Positions 1 to 8,176 are shown, counted from the stretch's first letter. The stretch: 28,728 bases of DNA from Pirellulales bacterium (GCA_022844585.1 JALHLM010000010.1:1-28728), one strand, 5' to 3'. Translations and numbers: made by a program. Notes: generated by a model from the letters alone, not told the origin.

Positions 1-740
1 CAACTGGCCAACGTCGCCGGAGCGGCCGGGAACTCGAGCTTGCCGACCTCCGTATCGCCAAGGCCGCCCCCGCCCCAGCCGTTGATGTCCTCGCCGACTG
101 GACCGAAGACCACTTCGCCGTCATCGTCGACGATCGTCAATTCCCAGTTGTCGTTGCCGACGGGAAAATTGCCTTCCACGTCGCCGGCGATGTTGGACTC
201 GGTGAACAACAGCGGCGTCGTGTTTTCGGCTTCGTCTTCCGTGCTGACTTGGATATGCCAGTCGTCGTTCGCGGGGTCAAAGCTCAAGTCGGTCCGAAGA
301 TCGTAGCTCTTCGTGGTTTGCGAAATGACCTCGAACACGTCCGTCAGGCGTTCCTGCTCGGTGATCGTCAAAATGGCGCCGCGTCGCAGGTCCGACCAAT
401 CGTCGTCGTCCGAGAAAATAATCCGTCCCTGGCCGGAAAACCCGGGCGTAGTGCGCGTCGGATCCCAGATCACGTCGCCGGTGGCGTCGACGTCTTCTTG
501 ATACCAACGCAACTCCCAGCCGCGGATGTCGAGGTGGTCGTCAACCACGACCAGTTCGAGCCAATCGCGGCCGTTGCCTTCGATGCGGCCGAAGAAGGTG
601 TCGGCGCGAGAATTCCCCAACAGATCGTTCGGGCCCACCGCGTTGTACTCGTTCAGGATCAATCCCGCGGCGTCGGCTCGCTGGCACGCCGCGCACAACA
701 GTCCGCACAACAACAACGCCACTCCGCCTCGATGCCGCAT
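1..740 (-). CDS. Secreted lamin-tail-domain-like protein, C-terminus cut off by the window edge
   Basis: The reading frame is open from an ATG at 738-740 to the window edge, giving 246 residues without a stop. GAGGAG lies about 8 bases upstream of the ATG and supports this start. Residues 1-25 form a signal peptide: a short basic start, a Leu/Cys-rich core, and an Ala-Asp-Ala signal-peptidase-I-type site. The mature protein opens with LILNEYNAVGPND, which resembles the start of lamin-tail (LTD) domains of bacterial exported proteins. The rest is rich in Asp, Trp and Gly, as expected of a beta-sandwich. LTD modules usually sit beside nucleases, phosphatases or cell-surface anchors; here the partner region is outside the window, so the function is unknown. 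The LTD call is by eye and tentative; export is more certain. Confidence 0.7.
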   Translation of the reverse strand, partial: MRHRGGVALLLCGLLCAACQRADAAGLILNEYNAVGPNDLLGNSRADTFFGRIEGNGRDWLELVVVDDHLDIRGWELRWYQEDVDATGDVIWDPTRTTPGFSGQGRIIFSDDDDWSDLRRGAILTITEQERLTDVFEVISQTTKSYDLRTDLSFDPANDDWHIQVSTEDEAENTTPLLFTESNIAGDVEGNFPVGNDNWELTIVDDDGEVVFGPVGEDINGWGGGGLGDTEVGKLEFPAAPATLAS

Positions 741-880
741 CACGGTGCTCCTCTGTTTCGACGCCCACGGGCGCCCGAGAACCAGCCTTCAAGGCCGGAG
801 AATTTGCCCGCCTTACCAACCTCCCCATTCTAGTAGCCTGTGCGACCCTTGCAACTTGCTGGCTCGAACCCGGCGAATTG

Positions 881-925
881 AACGAAAAAAGCCCAGGGCG
901 CCACCGATGCGACGGCGCCCTGGGC
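881..925 (-). terminator. Intrinsic terminator of the thioredoxin-trypsin gene
   Basis: Two perfect 12-base complementary arms (891-902 and 914-925, GCCCAGGGCGCC type) enclose an 11-base loop. Read on the minus strand, the stem is followed at once by six T residues (plus-strand A run 885-890). It begins 25 bases past the stop codon of the minus-strand gene at 950. This is a textbook factor-independent terminator and separates that gene from the lamin-tail-like gene. Confidence 0.85.
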
Positions 926-949
926 ACAAGTGTTTTGGCCATTTCGGCG

Positions 950-2338
950 CTACTTGGAAGCTTGCGGATCCAGCGCGATCTTTCGTGCATTTCGTCCGTT
1001 CGCGGGCCGCCAGGCGGAGTCATTTCGCGACGTCGTGGATGCGGTTCGGCGATCCAGTCCGGTCAATTGCCGGTTCTGCTGCACGCCTCGCTCGGCGGCC
1101 AGTTTTGCCAGGAACTCCGGGGAGGCTTTGTCGAGCACAATCACGTCGCTCTTAGCACGCGGATCGCGCAAGGAACGCACGATGCAGATGACTTCCGCTC
1201 CTTGGTGTTCGGCGCTCGCCACCGCGGCTTCCACGTCGCCCCAGCCTTGGGCAGCGGGCTCGGCCGGGGTAGCGGCCGGGGCTGCCTGTGTGAATGAAGC
1301 CGGCGCTACTTCATTCGCGGCGGAACGCACCAGGGAACTGAGCTTCAGTCGGTCCAACTCGGCGTGGATTGCGCCAATGGCCGCATAGAGTCCTTCGTTG
1401 TCCTCGGGGTCCGCGGCATTGCAGACACCAATCAACTCGCCGCGGGCATTGAACAACCCGCCGCCCGAGCGCCCTTGGACGGGCAACCCGGCAGCCTGAA
1501 TGTTCGGCGGGCCCAGGTACTTGTCGATGGCCGTGACCTGGCTGTTCATCAACGTCGGATCAGCGCCGCCGTTGCAGCCGACGCTCGATACAGGGTCGCC
1601 CACTTTCGTGGCGGCATTCGCCGCAGCAACCGGTGCCGAGGCAACGTCTTTCCCTGGCCGAATCGCAACAAAGCCTAGGTCGCGCTCCAAATCGTAGCCG
1701 ATGACCTGCCCCGGTAAGCCCTGCGGCGCGCCGGGACCGAACAGATCGACGGTAATGGTTCCCTTCCCCTGCGACTCCCGAAACACATGCCCGCAAGTGA
1801 CAATCAGCGCCTCGCCGTTGCGGGAATCAATCACCGTCCCGCTGCCGAACGATTGTCCGGTCGGATCCGCGATCCGCAGCCGTGCGGACGCGGCGATCAA
1901 CGGGTTCCCCGAAGGCGCCGGTTGGCTGGCTTGGGCTGCGGCGAACGGGTCCTCCACGGCACGGGCGGCCGTTGTGTGTTCGTTTCCGGCTGACCGCTTC
2001 GAGACGGCGGTCAAACCCGTGGGGCGCACTCCCACCTTGGCACGGGTAAACATGCCTTCCAGTTCGCTTTGGCTCACCAGGCCGACGACGCGGTCGACTT
2101 CCTGGCCGTCGACGACGAGCACGTAACAGGGCAACGGGCCGACGCCAAATCGCTCGGTCATCGCGCGATCCTGATCGACGTCGATCGACCGCACGGGATA
2201 GCCGGAATCCGTCAACCTACTGACGGTCGGGGCCATCTGTTGGCACGGCCCGCACCAATCGGCTTTGAATTCGTAAAGAGCGGTTTCGCCGGACGAGACC
2301 AGCGCGCACGCCATCAGCGCAGCGGAAAGTGTGACCAT
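950..2338 (-). CDS. Exported thioredoxin-trypsin fusion protein
   Basis: This 462-residue protein joins two enzyme folds. Residues 1-20 look like a signal peptide or membrane anchor. A thioredoxin domain follows (about 21-105), with active site WCGPC at 28-32 and a Pro-Cys near 70. A linker of about 45 residues leads to a trypsin-like serine protease domain (about 150-335). Its apparent triad is His184 (TCGHVF), Asp220 (RDLGF) and Ser291 (GRSGGGL). The C-terminal 120 residues are low-complexity, Ala-rich and then basic. The ATG at 2338 was chosen because GGAGGG lies 7 bases upstream; the frame stays open 44 residues further up, but that would bury the signal peptide. It probably acts outside the cytoplasm, coupling disulfide chemistry to proteolysis or redox control. 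Substrate and partner are unknown. It ends in a strong terminator at 881-925. Confidence 0.85.
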   Translation of the reverse strand: MVTLSAALMACALVSSGETALYEFKADWCGPCQQMAPTVSRLTDSGYPVRSIDVDQDRAMTERFGVGPLPCYVLVVDGQEVDRVVGLVSQSELEGMFTRAKVGVRPTGLTAVSKRSAGNEHTTAARAVEDPFAAAQASQPAPSGNPLIAASARLRIADPTGQSFGSGTVIDSRNGEALIVTCGHVFRESQGKGTITVDLFGPGAPQGLPGQVIGYDLERDLGFVAIRPGKDVASAPVAAANAATKVGDPVSSVGCNGGADPTLMNSQVTAIDKYLGPPNIQAAGLPVQGRSGGGLFNARGELIGVCNAADPEDNEGLYAAIGAIHAELDRLKLSSLVRSAANEVAPASFTQAAPAATPAEPAAQGWGDVEAAVASAEHQGAEVICIVRSLRDPRAKSDVIVLDKASPEFLAKLAAERGVQQNRQLTGLDRRTASTTSRNDSAWRPANGRNARKIALDPQASK

Positions 2339-2628
2339 CCATATCCCTCCATGGAATTGATGGGCAACGGCCGCAGTCCGGCATCCTGCCAAACTTTTTG
2401 ATGCGGCCGGCAAATCGAACACGCCGACGGAACTAGTCGCAATGTGGCGGCGAATTCGGGCGCCATCCACCCAGGGTCAGTCCCGTCGGGCGGCATCATG
2501 CCCGGGCAGGGAGATTTTGGCAATGTCACTTGGGCCGAGAGCGGCCACGACGAGCCCGACCGAGCGGTGGCGGAAAGAGAGAGGAGTAACGGAGCCGAGG
2601 AGAAAAGGAGTACAGGCGAGCGCTTTGT

Positions 2629-3303
2629 TCAGAACAGCTCTGCTGGCGGGCGGAGGCAATCGGGGCCGTCGTGGCGGGCGCTGTTCACGATCGGGTTCGC
2701 GGGGACCACTTCCAACTCGGGCGTGCCGGTCGAGGCGAGCAGCGGCTGCAACTCCTCGGGCTTGGCCGTCGGGGCGAGCCAGGTTCCATAATCAGGCGGG
2801 GCGAGGATCACCGGCATTCGTTCGTGCAGCGGGCGGAGCAGATCGTTGGCTGCTGTAGTGATGATCGTACACGACTCCAACAAGCCGTCGCCGCCGCGCC
2901 AGCGTTCCCACAATCCGGCGAAGGCGAACGGCTGCTGGTCGCGACGGCGAATATGAAACGGCAGCTTCGCGCGGCCGGACTTTTGCCACTCATAAAAGCC
3001 GTCGGCCACGATCAGACAACGCCGCTGCTTGAACGCCGACCGGAACGACGGCTTTTCGGCGATCGTCTCCGATCGGGCGTTGATCAACTGGGCGCCGATC
3101 TTTTCGTCTTTGGCCCAGGAGGGAATCAATCCCCAACGCAACCATGCCGGCTGCCAGGCCCGCGTCGCGTCATCCGCGCGAATTGCGAGCACATTTTGCG
3201 TAGGCGAGATGTTGTAACGCGCGGCCAACTCCGCCAGCTCGCGCAGGCCAAACTGCGCCACAATCACGCCAGCGGGAGAACGGAGCGTAAAACGGCCGCA
3301 CAT
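2629..3303 (-). CDS. SRAP-family abasic-site processing protein (YedK/HMCES-like)
   Basis: This is a 224-residue protein of the SOS-response-associated peptidase family. Members bind abasic sites in single-stranded DNA and form a thiazolidine crosslink through Cys2, shielding the lesion. The key residues are present: Cys2 right after the initiator Met (MCGRF), Asn31 (YNISPTQ), Asn76 (NARSET), Glu105 (DGFYEW) and His160 (HERMPVIL). The length matches the family. The start is fixed because Cys2 must follow Met1, although the upstream bases (CCCCC) offer no Shine-Dalgarno. It stands alone on the minus strand, with 290 bases to the next gene downstream. That gap is purine-rich around 2560-2625, and I saw no gene in it. 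Cytoplasmic and nucleoid-associated. Confidence 0.95.
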   Translation of the reverse strand: MCGRFTLRSPAGVIVAQFGLRELAELAARYNISPTQNVLAIRADDATRAWQPAWLRWGLIPSWAKDEKIGAQLINARSETIAEKPSFRSAFKQRRCLIVADGFYEWQKSGRAKLPFHIRRRDQQPFAFAGLWERWRGGDGLLESCTIITTAANDLLRPLHERMPVILAPPDYGTWLAPTAKPEELQPLLASTGTPELEVVPANPIVNSARHDGPDCLRPPAELF

Positions 3304-3318
3304 GGGGGAAGTATGAAG

Positions 3319-3339
3319 TTTTCAGTGTTCAGTTTTCAG
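3319..3339. repeat. Three-copy 7-bp tandem repeat
   Basis: Three consecutive 7-base units, TTTTCAG, TGTTCAG and TTTTCAG, are followed by a decayed fourth. The block starts 16 bases upstream of the SRAP start codon, where a promoter or leader would be expected. It may be a small expandable repeat or a binding-site array; function unknown. Confidence 0.6.
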
Positions 3340-3405
3340 TCTTCCATCCCTCACGATTGAGCGTGCGCCACGACCTCCAACTTCCAAGCTCATCACTCGA
3401 TCGCC

Positions 3406-4413
3406 CTACACGGTCATCCTCCGTCCCTCGTCGAAGCTCGACTGCGCTTGCAGAACAATATTCAAGGCGCGGAAGGCGTCGTCGATGTTGCTGGTGTGGC
3501 GGACGAGGCTGGTGACGGCGCGATAGAATTGGCCGAGCAATAGCTCGCCGACCGGGCGCTCACTGTCGAGCGATTCGATGTGGCGGCCGGCGCGGTCGAA
3601 CCAGGTGAGCGTGGCTGGCAAGTCGATGAACGCGATGCCGTGTTCGCAGGCGACCTGTAAGGCTGCGGGCGGACGGAACGATGTTGCTTCGTGCCAGGCG
3701 GCTGGCATGTAGCGGCCACAACTGATCTGCGCCGTGGCGAGCGGCGTGTTGGCGTCCTGTCCCGCGAATTGCAAACTCATCATCTGATAGTCGTCTTTGG
3801 CGTCGGCGGTATCCGAGGCATGACGCACGCCGGTGACGGCCGTCGGCGGGCGTCCGACGACGAACGTACACCAATCGGCAAGCTCGATGAGATCGTGCAT
3901 CGCAGAGTAATGCGACACGCACGGCACGCGCGAATCGACGGGTTCCGCTGGTTGACGCACATGGCAAAACAGCAACCGCGGCGTACCGAGCCTGGTGGCG
4001 ATCAATTCCTTGAGGCGAATCGTCGCGGGCGAATGCCGCCGCGGAAACTCCGCGAGGAAGGCGATGCCGGATTCCTCGACGCGATCCTTGATTCGCTTGG
4101 CTTGTTGCGGATCGAAGTCAAACGAGGCGGCGCAGTAGATTGCCTTACCGGCGTCACAGGCTGCGAGAATCGGCAGCGGGCCGCACCACTGTTCGGCGAG
4201 CAGGAGGAGCGCATCGACGTCGGCCCGCTCGGCCAACGCTCGGTAGCCGTCGACCGGAGCGGCGTTGAACTCCCGGGCGGCCTGCTCAGCCCGAACGGCG
4301 ACCTGTTCGCAAACGGCGCGGACTTCGAAGCGATCGCTGAGCGCGCGCAGCGCCGAGCGATGGCGAGATTCCCACGCTCTACCCAGGCCGATGAGTCCAA
4401 CTCGCAACTTCAT
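3406..4413 (-). CDS. Gfo/Idh/MocA-like protein with a degenerate active site
   Basis: This 335-residue protein has the Gfo/Idh/MocA layout. The N-terminal Rossmann motif is GLIGLG (residues 6-11). An alpha/beta domain follows, then a C-terminal sheet domain after about residue 125. Family members normally oxidise or reduce sugars with NAD(P), using the Lys of a Glu-Lys-Pro motif. At the equivalent place, after the Gly-Lys-x-x-Tyr lead-in, this protein reads Ala95-Ala96-Ser97. The catalytic Lys is therefore missing and dehydrogenase activity is doubtful. It could be a sugar-binding or regulatory relative. No clear Shine-Dalgarno precedes the ATG. It lies 92 bases downstream of the HtrA gene on the same strand. 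The family call is firm; catalytic competence is not. Confidence 0.85.
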   Translation of the reverse strand: MKLRVGLIGLGRAWESRHRSALRALSDRFEVRAVCEQVAVRAEQAAREFNAAPVDGYRALAERADVDALLLLAEQWCGPLPILAACDAGKAIYCAASFDFDPQQAKRIKDRVEESGIAFLAEFPRRHSPATIRLKELIATRLGTPRLLFCHVRQPAEPVDSRVPCVSHYSAMHDLIELADWCTFVVGRPPTAVTGVRHASDTADAKDDYQMMSLQFAGQDANTPLATAQISCGRYMPAAWHEATSFRPPAALQVACEHGIAFIDLPATLTWFDRAGRHIESLDSERPVGELLLGQFYRAVTSLVRHTSNIDDAFRALNIVLQAQSSFDEGRRMTV

Positions 4414-4505
4414 GCGGCGTTAACTATATCGCGTATCAGTGCGCTCGCCAACGGTGGGGACCTCAATAGTTGGTGCGCGACGACGCGGGCTTTCCTCGAC
4501 CGGGC

Positions 4506-6014
4506 TTATGGCGATTCTTCCGGCACAACGCGCGTGACCGGTTCGGCGACTGTCGCCGGAAGATGAACCGTCACCGGTCCGCTACGATCCCCCACCACGG
4601 CGAAGAACTCGTCCGGCGTGGCGAGTGGCACGTCCTCGATCCGCGCGATCAAATCGCCGCGGCGGAAGCCGGCTTCCCAGGCGGGACTGCCTTCGGCGAC
4701 CTCGGTGACCGCCACGCAACCGTCACGGACGACTGCGCCGAACTCCTCGAACACCGTGTTGCCTTGCACCGCATTGGCGTAGTCCACGGACAGTCCTCGC
4801 CACGTCCGGGCCGGCGCTGTGACTACTTTCCAGTCCCGCATGAAAAACTTGGTGAGGCGAGCCGTGAGTTCCTGCGTTCGCCCGGCGCGGTCCACGGTGA
4901 GCGCCACCTCGCTGCCGACGTCACGTTTGCCGATTTCGAGCATCAACTCGTCAGCGCCCGAAATCGCCTTACCATCGACGTGCGTGACTAAATCGGCAAT
5001 CTCCAGGCCTGCGATTGCCGCTGGCGTGCCCTCCGAGACCCCCGCCACGAGGGCGCCGCTCAATCCGGCCGCGCGATCCTCCGGACTGAGATTCTCGGGC
5101 GCGACGCCAAGCAAGCCGTATTGCACCTCGCGGCCGGGCTTCATCGTCTCCACGGCGCGGCGAAAGACGTCATCGACCGGAATGGCGAAACCGGCATGGG
5201 CTTCATGACCGGTCAGCGCCGCCAGGGCGGTCGTGAGGCCGATCATCTCGCCCGAAAGGTTGACCAGCGGCCCGCCGCTCCCGCCAAGGTCCAACCGCGC
5301 GTCGGTTTGAATGAGTGTGCCGAACTGATGCAAGCTGCCGGACGTTTCGCCGGGTGATTCCGTGGATGGCGACGATTTTCGCCCGAGATTGCTGACGATC
5401 CCCCAGCTCACGCTGGCCTGGCCGTCCCGAGCAATCGCATACGGATTGCCGAGCGCCAGCACGAGTTGGCCCTTCCGCACGGCTGAGCCGTCCCCGAAGG
5501 CAATGGGCGTGAGCCCGGTCGCTTCGATTCGCAGCACGGCCAGGTCGCTGCGCGGGTCGGCACCGACGATTTTGGCCGAATAGGTCTTTCGATCCCGCGT
5601 CGTGACCCAGTGATCGCAGTCGGGCCGGACGACGTGATAGCAAGTCACGATCAAGCCACTGGCGTCGATCACGACGCCGGTACCGAACTCGTTCGGAATG
5701 AAGTTCGGATCTTCCGGCTGCGGAACTGGCACGCCACCAAACGCGCGGCCAAAGGCGTCGTCTCCGCCGTCGGGCGCGAACGGTCGATCGGGATTCTCGC
5801 GGCGCACTCGGGCAATGCTCACCACCGAGGGCTCGCAACGCGCGATGGCATTCGCGAGCGATTGCTCGACGGACGCCAGGAAAGCTTGGCCCGAATCGCC
5901 GCCAACTGGCGCACCGGGCGCCGGTTCCTGGCCAAACAGGGGCGTGGCTACCGATAGCCCCGCCACGAAGGTCCATGCGCAGACGTTTGCTCTCAGGTGT
6001 CTCATCACCGTCAT
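4506..6014 (-). CDS. HtrA/Deg-type serine protease with two PDZ domains
   Basis: This 502-residue protein has an N-terminal signal peptide (about 1-29, ending near FGQ-EP). A trypsin-like domain follows (about 60-290) with His127 (CYHVV), Asp157 (RSDLAV) and Ser246 (GGSGGPL). Two PDZ domains come next, at about 298-388 and 405-488. This is the periplasmic HtrA/Deg layout: a quality-control protease that degrades or refolds damaged envelope proteins and senses C-termini through its PDZ domains. A 20-residue insertion near 212-232, rich in Ser/Thr/Glu, sits where regulatory loops are found in the family. An alternative start three codons in (ATG at 6005) is possible; GGAG upstream does not clearly favour either. 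It starts 54 bases after the recA stop on the same strand, so cotranscription is possible. Confidence 0.93.
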   Translation of the reverse strand: MTVMRHLRANVCAWTFVAGLSVATPLFGQEPAPGAPVGGDSGQAFLASVEQSLANAIARCEPSVVSIARVRRENPDRPFAPDGGDDAFGRAFGGVPVPQPEDPNFIPNEFGTGVVIDASGLIVTCYHVVRPDCDHWVTTRDRKTYSAKIVGADPRSDLAVLRIEATGLTPIAFGDGSAVRKGQLVLALGNPYAIARDGQASVSWGIVSNLGRKSSPSTESPGETSGSLHQFGTLIQTDARLDLGGSGGPLVNLSGEMIGLTTALAALTGHEAHAGFAIPVDDVFRRAVETMKPGREVQYGLLGVAPENLSPEDRAAGLSGALVAGVSEGTPAAIAGLEIADLVTHVDGKAISGADELMLEIGKRDVGSEVALTVDRAGRTQELTARLTKFFMRDWKVVTAPARTWRGLSVDYANAVQGNTVFEEFGAVVRDGCVAVTEVAEGSPAWEAGFRRGDLIARIEDVPLATPDEFFAVVGDRSGPVTVHLPATVAEPVTRVVPEESP

Positions 6015-6068
6015 CGTCTCCGGATGTCGCCCCGCCCATCGCTGGGGCGACCCCGCCGCCCGCCTAGG

Positions 6069-7163
6069 CTAAGCGTCGCCCGCGTCTCCTGCGCCACTCA
6101 CCACAGCAACCAAAGTGGCGCCGGCGGCCAGCACCTTCTGCTTGATCTCTTCGAGCAGCTCAGGGTTTTCTTGCAATTGCGCCTTGGTCTTGTCGCGGCC
6201 CTGGCCCAATTGCTGCTCGCCGTAGCGAAGCCAAGCGCCCGAGCGCACGACAATTTTCGCCGCGATCGCCAAGTCGAGCAAGTCGCCGACCAGGCTGATG
6301 CCGTTCGCGTGCATCATATCAAACTCTGCCACACGGAATGGCGGCGCGACCTTGTTTTTCACCACCTTGGCCCGCACCCGCTGCCCGACAACGTCCTCGC
6401 CCTCCTTAATCTGCCCAATCCGCCGCACGTCGATTCGGCATGAGCTATAGAACTTGAGCGCCCGTCCGCCGGGGGTCGTTTCGGGGCTGCCGAACATGAC
6501 GCCGATCTTTTCGCGGATCTGGTTGATAAAGATCACGGAGGTCTTCGACTTGGAGATCGCGCCCGTCAACTTGCGCATGGCCTGGCTCATCAGCCGGGCT
6601 TGCAGGCCGACGTGGGAGTCGCCCATCTCGCCTTCCAACTCCTTCTTGGGGACCAGAGCGGCCACGGAGTCGATCACAATCACGTCGACGGCGTTGCTCT
6701 TGATGAGCATTTCCGTGATCTGCATGGCCTCTTCGCCGCTGCCGGGCTGGCTGACGAGCAACGTGTCGAGTTCCACGCCGAGCTTCTTCGCCCAACTCGG
6801 GTCCAACGCGTGTTCCGCGTCGACGAAGGCGGCGATCCCATCGGCCTTCTGCGCCTGCGCGATCACATGCAACGCCAGCGTGGTCTTACCGCTCGATTCC
6901 GGGCCGTAAATCTCGATGATGCGGCCGCGCGGAATACCTTGTCCGCCGAGCGCGATATCCAACGACAGGCTGCCGGTGGGAATGCCTTCGATCCGCACCG
7001 CGTAGTCTTTCCCCAGGGCCATGATGGCCCCTTCGCCGAACTCTTTTTCAATCTGCGCGACCGTATTCTTCAGCGCCGCATTCTGATCCAGCAGCGCTTT
7101 CACCGAATCCTTCGACTTCTTCTTGCCACCGGATTTGTCCGCGTCCTGATCTTGTTTGGGCAT
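6069..7163 (-). CDS. recA: Recombinase RecA
   Basis: This is a 364-residue RecA, the ATP-dependent strand-exchange protein that also triggers the SOS response. Motifs in order are a basic N-terminal helix with QIEKEFGEGAIM (about 37-48), Walker A GPESSGKT (87-94), the catalytic Glu region DAEHALD (115-121), Walker B VIVIDS (161-166), the L1/L2 DNA-binding loops with INQIREKIGVMFG (213-225), and PETTPGG (227-233). The C-terminus ends in a short Gly/Ala/Asp tail, less acidic than in Escherichia coli. The start at 7163 gives the usual N-terminal length plus a Lys-rich extension. Upstream Mets at 7196 and 7241 are in frame, and none of the three has a Shine-Dalgarno. The probable promoter and a palindromic operator-like site lie about 108-150 bases upstream. 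Confidence 0.97.
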   Translation of the reverse strand: MPKQDQDADKSGGKKKSKDSVKALLDQNAALKNTVAQIEKEFGEGAIMALGKDYAVRIEGIPTGSLSLDIALGGQGIPRGRIIEIYGPESSGKTTLALHVIAQAQKADGIAAFVDAEHALDPSWAKKLGVELDTLLVSQPGSGEEAMQITEMLIKSNAVDVIVIDSVAALVPKKELEGEMGDSHVGLQARLMSQAMRKLTGAISKSKTSVIFINQIREKIGVMFGSPETTPGGRALKFYSSCRIDVRRIGQIKEGEDVVGQRVRAKVVKNKVAPPFRVAEFDMMHANGISLVGDLLDLAIAAKIVVRSGAWLRYGEQQLGQGRDKTKAQLQENPELLEEIKQKVLAAGATLVAVVSGAGDAGDA

Positions 7164-7270
7164 GCGATGATTCGTCGATTTTTGAAGAGTGACCATGTGA
7201 AAAGTCCATGCCGGAGGGGTAAGTGTAGGAGCCGCGTCCAATCCACAGCAAGTAGGCCCGCCGTGGCATC

Positions 7271-7312
7271 TGTACGACAGTATACTGTATCGGCGTACAC
7301 TTAAAGGTGCAA
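7271..7312 (-). promoter_or_regulatory. Probable recA promoter with nested palindromic operator
   Basis: On the minus strand, TTGCAC (7307-7312) and TACAGT (7284-7289) are 17 bases apart, a plausible if weak -35/-10 pair. TATACT (7279-7284) is a better -10 but would be at poor spacing. The -10 region lies in a perfect 12-base palindrome, ACAGTATACTGT (7277-7288). This is enclosed by an outer inverted repeat TGTACG (7271-7276) / CGTACA (7294-7299). The same stretch contains CTGT-N8-ACAC (7285-7300), one base off the CTGT-N8-ACAG form of proteobacterial LexA boxes. An SOS-type operator overlapping the promoter is the natural reading, but the repressor in this organism is not known from this window. 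Confidence 0.5.
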
Positions 7313-7404
7313 GAGCTTTTTTCGAATTTCCGCCCTGGACGTGCCCCTCTCTTGCCTGGACTGCCGAAATGAACTGATTTCTGGCACTGGCAAGCCGAAC
7401 ACAG

Positions 7405-7419
7405 AATCCTAATAGAATT
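7405..7419. promoter_or_regulatory. Imperfect palindrome upstream of the Rrf2-gene promoter
   Basis: AATCCTAATAGAATT is a 15-base dyad (AAT-n-CTA-n-TAG-n-ATT) ending 14 bases before the predicted -35 box of the Rrf2-family gene. Rrf2 proteins often bind A/T-rich dyads near their own promoters, so autoregulation is possible. The assignment rests only on symmetry and position. Confidence 0.3.
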
Positions 7420-7433
7420 ACTACAAAATCGGT

Positions 7434-7462
7434 TTGACTTCATATCAACAAGCGTGCATAAT
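7434..7462 (+). promoter_or_regulatory. Sigma-70-type promoter for the Rrf2-family gene
   Basis: TTGACT (7434-7439), a 17-base spacer and CATAAT (7457-7462) match the housekeeping consensus at 10 of 12 positions. This is the best promoter seen in the window. Transcription would start near 7470 and leave a leader of about 140 bases before the gene at 7609. In that leader I saw a G-run (about 7472-7478) but no coding region or clear riboswitch. Confidence 0.7.
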
Positions 7463-7608
7463 GCCGCTCACGGGGGGGAGAAGAGGCACGCTGGCGGATG
7501 AGGAGCCACGCGATCCGTCGCCTGGCAGCACATTCGCCGGTGCTCTTCCGTCCGTTCTTTTCTCATCTCTGCCGGGGTTCCTCCGGCGCAATTTGGCGGT
7601 AGGGTTCT

Positions 7609-8034
7609 ATGAAACTCTCGCGCACGGTGGCGTACGCCTTGCAGGCGACGCTCCAGTTGGCTCAGGCCAAAACCGGTTCCCCCGTCCCTTGCAGTCAGCT
7701 CGCAGCTAGCGGGCACATGCCGGAGCGATTTCTCCTCCAGGTGCTACGCAGCCTGGTGACGCACGGCATTCTGCAGTCCACCCGAGGCGTCGAAGGGGGT
7801 TACACCCTGGAACGCCGTCCGGAGGATATCACGCTGCTCGAGGTCATCGAGGCCATCGACGGCCCGATGGGGGCCGCGGTGAGCTCGACCAACGAGAGCC
7901 TGCCGTCGGAGACCTTACAGCGACTGCAAGGCGTAATGCGGCAGCTCAACGACAACATGCGACGCGATCTGTCGGCCATCAAACTGGCCGACCTGATCCC
8001 GAAGCAGCGCACCGCCGACGCCGGCGCTGCGTAA
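7609..8034 (+). CDS. Rrf2-family transcriptional regulator without cluster cysteines
   Basis: This 141-residue protein begins MKLSRTVAYALQATLQLAQ, the typical Rrf2 opening, followed by a winged helix-turn-helix. The recognition segment is near residues 35-57 and the wing contains RGVEGGYTLERRPEDITLLEVIEAIDG (about 59-84). IscR, NsrR and RirA ligate an Fe-S cluster with three Cys after that Gly. Here the region reads Pro-Met-Gly-Ala-Ala-Val-Ser-Ser and has none, and the only Cys is at 28 in the DNA-binding part. It therefore cannot sense through a standard Rrf2 cluster. GGTAGGG lies upstream of the ATG. It is divergent from recA; its targets are unknown. Confidence 0.9.
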   Translation: MKLSRTVAYALQATLQLAQAKTGSPVPCSQLAASGHMPERFLLQVLRSLVTHGILQSTRGVEGGYTLERRPEDITLLEVIEAIDGPMGAAVSSTNESLPSETLQRLQGVMRQLNDNMRRDLSAIKLADLIPKQRTADAGAA

Positions 8035-8176
8035 AACACCGCCCATCGTTGAGCCCTGTGTCGACGAAACTCCCGATTGACGGCCTTGATGCGCTTTCCG
8101 CATGAAGGTCGAGTGCGCTATATTCGCCTGGCCAGTGCGTACGCGCCGTTCGGACGATTCGTCGAAAGGGACCAGC

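Noticed and set aside
3304..3345. LexA-type operator at the SRAP gene
   Set aside because: No CTGT-N8-ACAG or GAAC-N4-GTTC arrangement is present; only the 7-base tandem repeat is seen.
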